Origin: Kocuria coralli
GTDB lineage: Bacteria; Actinomycetota; Actinomycetes; Actinomycetales; Micrococcaceae
DNA: 64,000 bases
NCBI RefSeq assembly: GCF_008831305.1
Contig: NZ_ML708623.1
Location: 33,383 to 97,382 of the forward strand
Direction of reading: 5' to 3'
In this document: positions 61,825 through 64,000 of the stretch, in pieces
How positions within the stretch are numbered: position 1 is the stretch's first letter
How the letters are laid out: each line of letters begins with the position of its first letter
Made by a program: the position numbers and the translations under genes
Notes under the pieces: model-generated
Database searches by the model: none
Seen by the model: the letters and a program-made list of their open reading frames with translations, nothing else
Told to the model about the DNA's origin: nothing

Positions 61825-62892
61825 TCAGGCCACCCACACGACGCCGATGTACGCGATGGACGTGACAAGAAAAGTCGACAGTGCGGCGAGAGCGAAGGGC
61901 CTGAACCCGACCCGCAAGAGGTTCTTGATCCGCACCCCGCAACCGAGAGCGAACATGGCCGCCGCCAGAAGGGCCGTCTGCGCTATCGACCCGAATTCCA
62001 GAATAACCTCCGGCAGGGGAACGAAAGACCTCAGAACCACCATTGCCATGAATCCCAGGACGAACAACGGCACGATCGGCGGCAGCTTCGCGTCCGGGCT
62101 CCGCTGACCCGAGCGCTCCAGCTCGAGGAGGGATCGCCGTCGTTGAATGCTGATGATCGTGACCACCGGAGCGAGCAGCAGGACACGGGCGAGCTTCACG
62201 ACGACAGCCGCAGTCAGGGCTCCTCCGCCGATCGCTCCGCCGACGGCGATGACCTGGGCGATCTCCTGGATCGACCCGCCGGCCCACATCCCCGCGCTCT
62301 CGTCACTCAGCCCCAGCAGGCTCGCCGCGAACGGCATGAGGGGAATCATGAGCGTCCCGAAGATCACCACGAGGGCGACGGCCGTGACGGCGTCCTCATC
62401 CGTCCCGTCGTCCGTCCTGGTCGCCCCCGCCACGCCGGCCACCGCCGCAGCTCCGCAGATGGAGAATCCGCACGCGATGAGCAGGGTGAGGTGGGCGGGC
62501 ACCCGAAGCGCCCGGCCCATGAGCACCGTGCCGAGCAGGCCCGCGGCCACAATGCCGCCGATGACGAACAGCATCGCAGCACCCAGGCCGGCGATATCGG
62601 AGAGCACGAGCTGCAGGCCGAGGAAGACGATGCCCAGGCGCAGCAGCCTCCGGGCGGAGAAGTCGATGCCGCTGGTCGTGGCGGCCGGCAGGCGGAAGAT
62701 GTTCGCCGTCGCGATTCCCAGAGCCACCGCGATGATCAGGGGACTGGTCCCCGCGAACACCAGGCCGAGTACGCAGGAGAGCCCCGCCGCCGCGAGACAC
62801 AGCCCCAGCCCGGGAACCAGCGGAGCGGCCTCCCCGGACAGCCGCTTTCGCAGAGAGGGTGAGGCGGGACGTACGTGAAGCATGGTTCCCAT
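61825..62892 (-). CDS. YeiH family (UPF0324) putative sulfite/sulfate exporter
   Basis: A 355-residue membrane protein with ten to eleven helices. Family marks: IAVALGIATANIFRLPAATTSGIDFSARRLLRLGIVFLGLQL, FSICGAAAVAGVAGATR and GGSIQEIAQVIAVGGAIG. YeiH proteins are annotated as sulfate exporters, and in enterobacteria yeiH lies next to the LysR gene yeiE, linked to sulfite handling; here a LysR gene is likewise divergent. Start at 62892 (ATG) or the ATG three codons later. Confidence 0.88.
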   Translation of the reverse strand: MGTMLHVRPASPSLRKRLSGEAAPLVPGLGLCLAAAGLSCVLGLVFAGTSPLIIAVALGIATANIFRLPAATTSGIDFSARRLLRLGIVFLGLQLVLSDIAGLGAAMLFVIGGIVAAGLLGTVLMGRALRVPAHLTLLIACGFSICGAAAVAGVAGATRTDDGTDEDAVTAVALVVIFGTLMIPLMPFAASLLGLSDESAGMWAGGSIQEIAQVIAVGGAIGGGALTAAVVVKLARVLLLAPVVTIISIQRRRSLLELERSGQRSPDAKLPPIVPLFVLGFMAMVVLRSFVPLPEVILEFGSIAQTALLAAAMFALGCGVRIKNLLRVGFRPFALAALSTFLVTSIAYIGVVWVA

Positions 62893-62980
62893 CGTCGTCT
62901 TGAGCGCCTTAGGCCAGTAGAGGCAAATACCGCCATGGCCACAAGCTAAGGTTGTGGCGACCAATCGGGCGGAGGCCGAC
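62893..62980. promoter_or_regulatory. divergent control region of yeiH-like and lysR-type genes
   Basis: CCTTAG (62908-62913) and CTAAGG (62945-62950) form an inverted repeat with 31 bases between. TAAGGT (62946-62951) is a possible -10 of the lysR-type gene, and GGAGG (62971-62975) its ribosome binding site. An LysR protein could bind across this region and control both genes. Confidence 0.4.
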
Positions 62981-63889
62981 ATGCATCGAGAACCTGACCT
63001 GGAGGCGCTGCGCGCTCTGGCCCTGGTGGCCGAGCAGGGCAGCATCTCATCCGCGAGCTCACAGCTCGGCGTGAGCCAGCAGGCGGTATCGCTGCGCATC
63101 AGGAACCTGGAGTCAGATCTGCGCACCCGATTGCTGGTGCGCTCCGCCCGGGGTTCTCGACTCACGCCGTCGGGCGAACTCGTCGTCGGCTGGGCTGCCG
63201 GGCTGCTCAGGGCCGCCGATGATTTCACCGGCACCGTCGACTCACTCCGTGCGCACCGAGCGCAGATCATGGACGTTGCGGCGAGCCTCACGGTCGCAGA
63301 GCACCTCCTCCCCGAGTGGATCGCGCGGTGGCGCATTCAGCGTGGCGACGACGGCCCGGTGGTTCGGCTCCAGGCCGAGAACAGCAGCGCAGTGATCAAC
63401 GCCGTTCGTGAAGGCACCGCCGACCTCGGGTTCATCGAGTCCCCGACGGTACCGACGGATCTGGGTTCCAGGACCGTGGGGCACGACAGCATCGAGGTGG
63501 TCGTGCAACGCCAGCATCCGTGGGCCAGGAAAGGTGCCGTATCCGCGCGGGAGCTCACCAGGACCGGGCTGGTCCTGCGGGAGAGCGGGAGCGGCACCCG
63601 GCAGGCACTGGAGAACGCGATGGCCGAGGCGGGCCACCCTTTGCAGGCGGAGCCGGTGGCCGAGTTCTCCACGACGCTCGGTATTCGCAGCGCCGTCATG
63701 GCAGGTGTCGCCCCAGGGGCGCTGAGCTCCCTCGCGGTCTCCGAGGACGTCCGTACGGGACGCCTAGTACGTATCCGGATCAGGAACCTTCAGATCACAC
63801 GCCCGCTGACGGCCATCTGGGCCGGCTCCGGCCCATCGCGGAATGCGCGAGACTTCCTGGAGGTCATCTCACGAGACGCGAAGGGCTGA
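62981..63889 (+). CDS. LysR-family transcriptional regulator
   Basis: A 302-residue regulator. The DNA-binding domain reads LEALRALALVAEQGSISSASSQLGVSQQAVSLRIRNLESDL, followed by the effector domain (LTVAEHLLPEWIARW, VREGTADLGFIESP, GLVLRESGSGTRQALE), the latter resembling CysB/CysL/YeiE-type regulators. The ATG at 62981 has GGAGG 5 bases upstream; the in-frame GTG at 62954 has none. It diverges from the YeiH-like exporter gene and is its probable activator. Confidence 0.9.
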   Translation: MHREPDLEALRALALVAEQGSISSASSQLGVSQQAVSLRIRNLESDLRTRLLVRSARGSRLTPSGELVVGWAAGLLRAADDFTGTVDSLRAHRAQIMDVAASLTVAEHLLPEWIARWRIQRGDDGPVVRLQAENSSAVINAVREGTADLGFIESPTVPTDLGSRTVGHDSIEVVVQRQHPWARKGAVSARELTRTGLVLRESGSGTRQALENAMAEAGHPLQAEPVAEFSTTLGIRSAVMAGVAPGALSSLAVSEDVRTGRLVRIRIRNLQITRPLTAIWAGSGPSRNARDFLEVISRDAKG

Positions 63890-63972
63890 GCCCCAGGGCT
63901 TTCATGCCCTCCCCCGAATGCTCGGCAGACGAGTGGACCTAAGAAGAAATAAGAAGAAAAAGGGGCGGGGTC

Positions 63973-64000
63973 TTAGAAGGGTGGTGGGTCGTCCGGGGTG
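63973..64000 (-). CDS. possible 3' end of a minus-strand gene, cut by window
   Basis: On the minus strand the last codons give TPDDPPPF followed by TAA. Acidic-proline tips ending in PPF are typical of single-stranded DNA-binding protein and a few other proteins, but eight residues are not enough for a call. An A-rich tract on the plus strand (63942-63961), read as T-rich downstream of this stop, could belong to its terminator. Confidence 0.25.

Overview
This window is high-GC DNA (roughly 70% by eye, third codon positions almost all G or C) from an actinobacterium. GTG starts, TANNNT -10 boxes placed a few bases before an ATG (leaderless genes), SAM-IV and guanidine-III riboswitches, and enzyme types such as GH15 and AzlCD fit a member of the Micrococcales. 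The genus cannot be fixed from sequence alone. No insertion sequence, prophage, CRISPR array or rRNA was seen; the only RNA gene is tRNA-Ser(GCU). About 46 protein genes fill the window, and many convergent pairs are separated by very long, nearly perfect hairpins.

Left part (1-10 kb): after the 3' end of an acyl-CoA thioesterase comes a sulfur island. An NtaA/DszA/DmoA-type flavin monooxygenase (minus strand) and an SsuBAC-like ABC importer operon (plus strand) diverge from one control region, and each carries its own SAM riboswitch, of different classes: SAM-IV on the minus strand and an S-box (SAM-I) on the plus strand. Acetyl-CoA synthetase, O-acetylhomoserine sulfhydrylase (MetY) and a CoA-binding protein follow. 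Together they suggest uptake and oxidation of an organosulfur compound and entry of the released sulfide or thiol into methionine.

Middle-left (10-34 kb): mostly general functions. These are an FAD/NAD(P)-binding protein, an S9 peptidase with a leaderless promoter, a P2-type cation ATPase, tRNA-Ser, a RecQ-like helicase with a phosphoribosyltransferase-like tail, an OafA-type acyltransferase, a POT peptide transporter, a membrane acetyltransferase, a sugar isomerase and two Gfo/Idh/MocA dehydrogenases, a GH15 glucosidase, and AzlCD. A guanidine-III riboswitch precedes two SMR exporters; a 37-codon ORF overlaps the end of the second one.

Middle-right (34-54 kb): a methylated-amine/C1 island. 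GbcA and GbcB (glycine betaine monooxygenase) face a dimethylglycine/sarcosine dehydrogenase of the FAD-GcvT type, with an IclR regulator divergent from the latter. A malEFG/GH31/LacI alpha-glucoside cluster sits in the middle. Beyond it lies an operon of a MetF-like reductase, a DmdA-like THF-dependent demethylase and formate-THF ligase, followed by a second IclR regulator. Sites related to GTTGCGTAATATGCAAC lie in front of both IclR genes and the dehydrogenase, with weaker matches in front of the MetF operon and gbcA, which suggests one regulon split in two by the sugar cluster.

Right end (54-64 kb): NhaA fused to a thioredoxin-like domain, an aldo/keto reductase, a sugar-porter MFS protein, a lipoprotein Cu/Zn superoxide dismutase, a multicopper oxidase whose stop codon lies in an 11-bp tandem repeat, a YeiH-type exporter with a divergent LysR regulator, and possibly the last codons of a further minus-strand gene.
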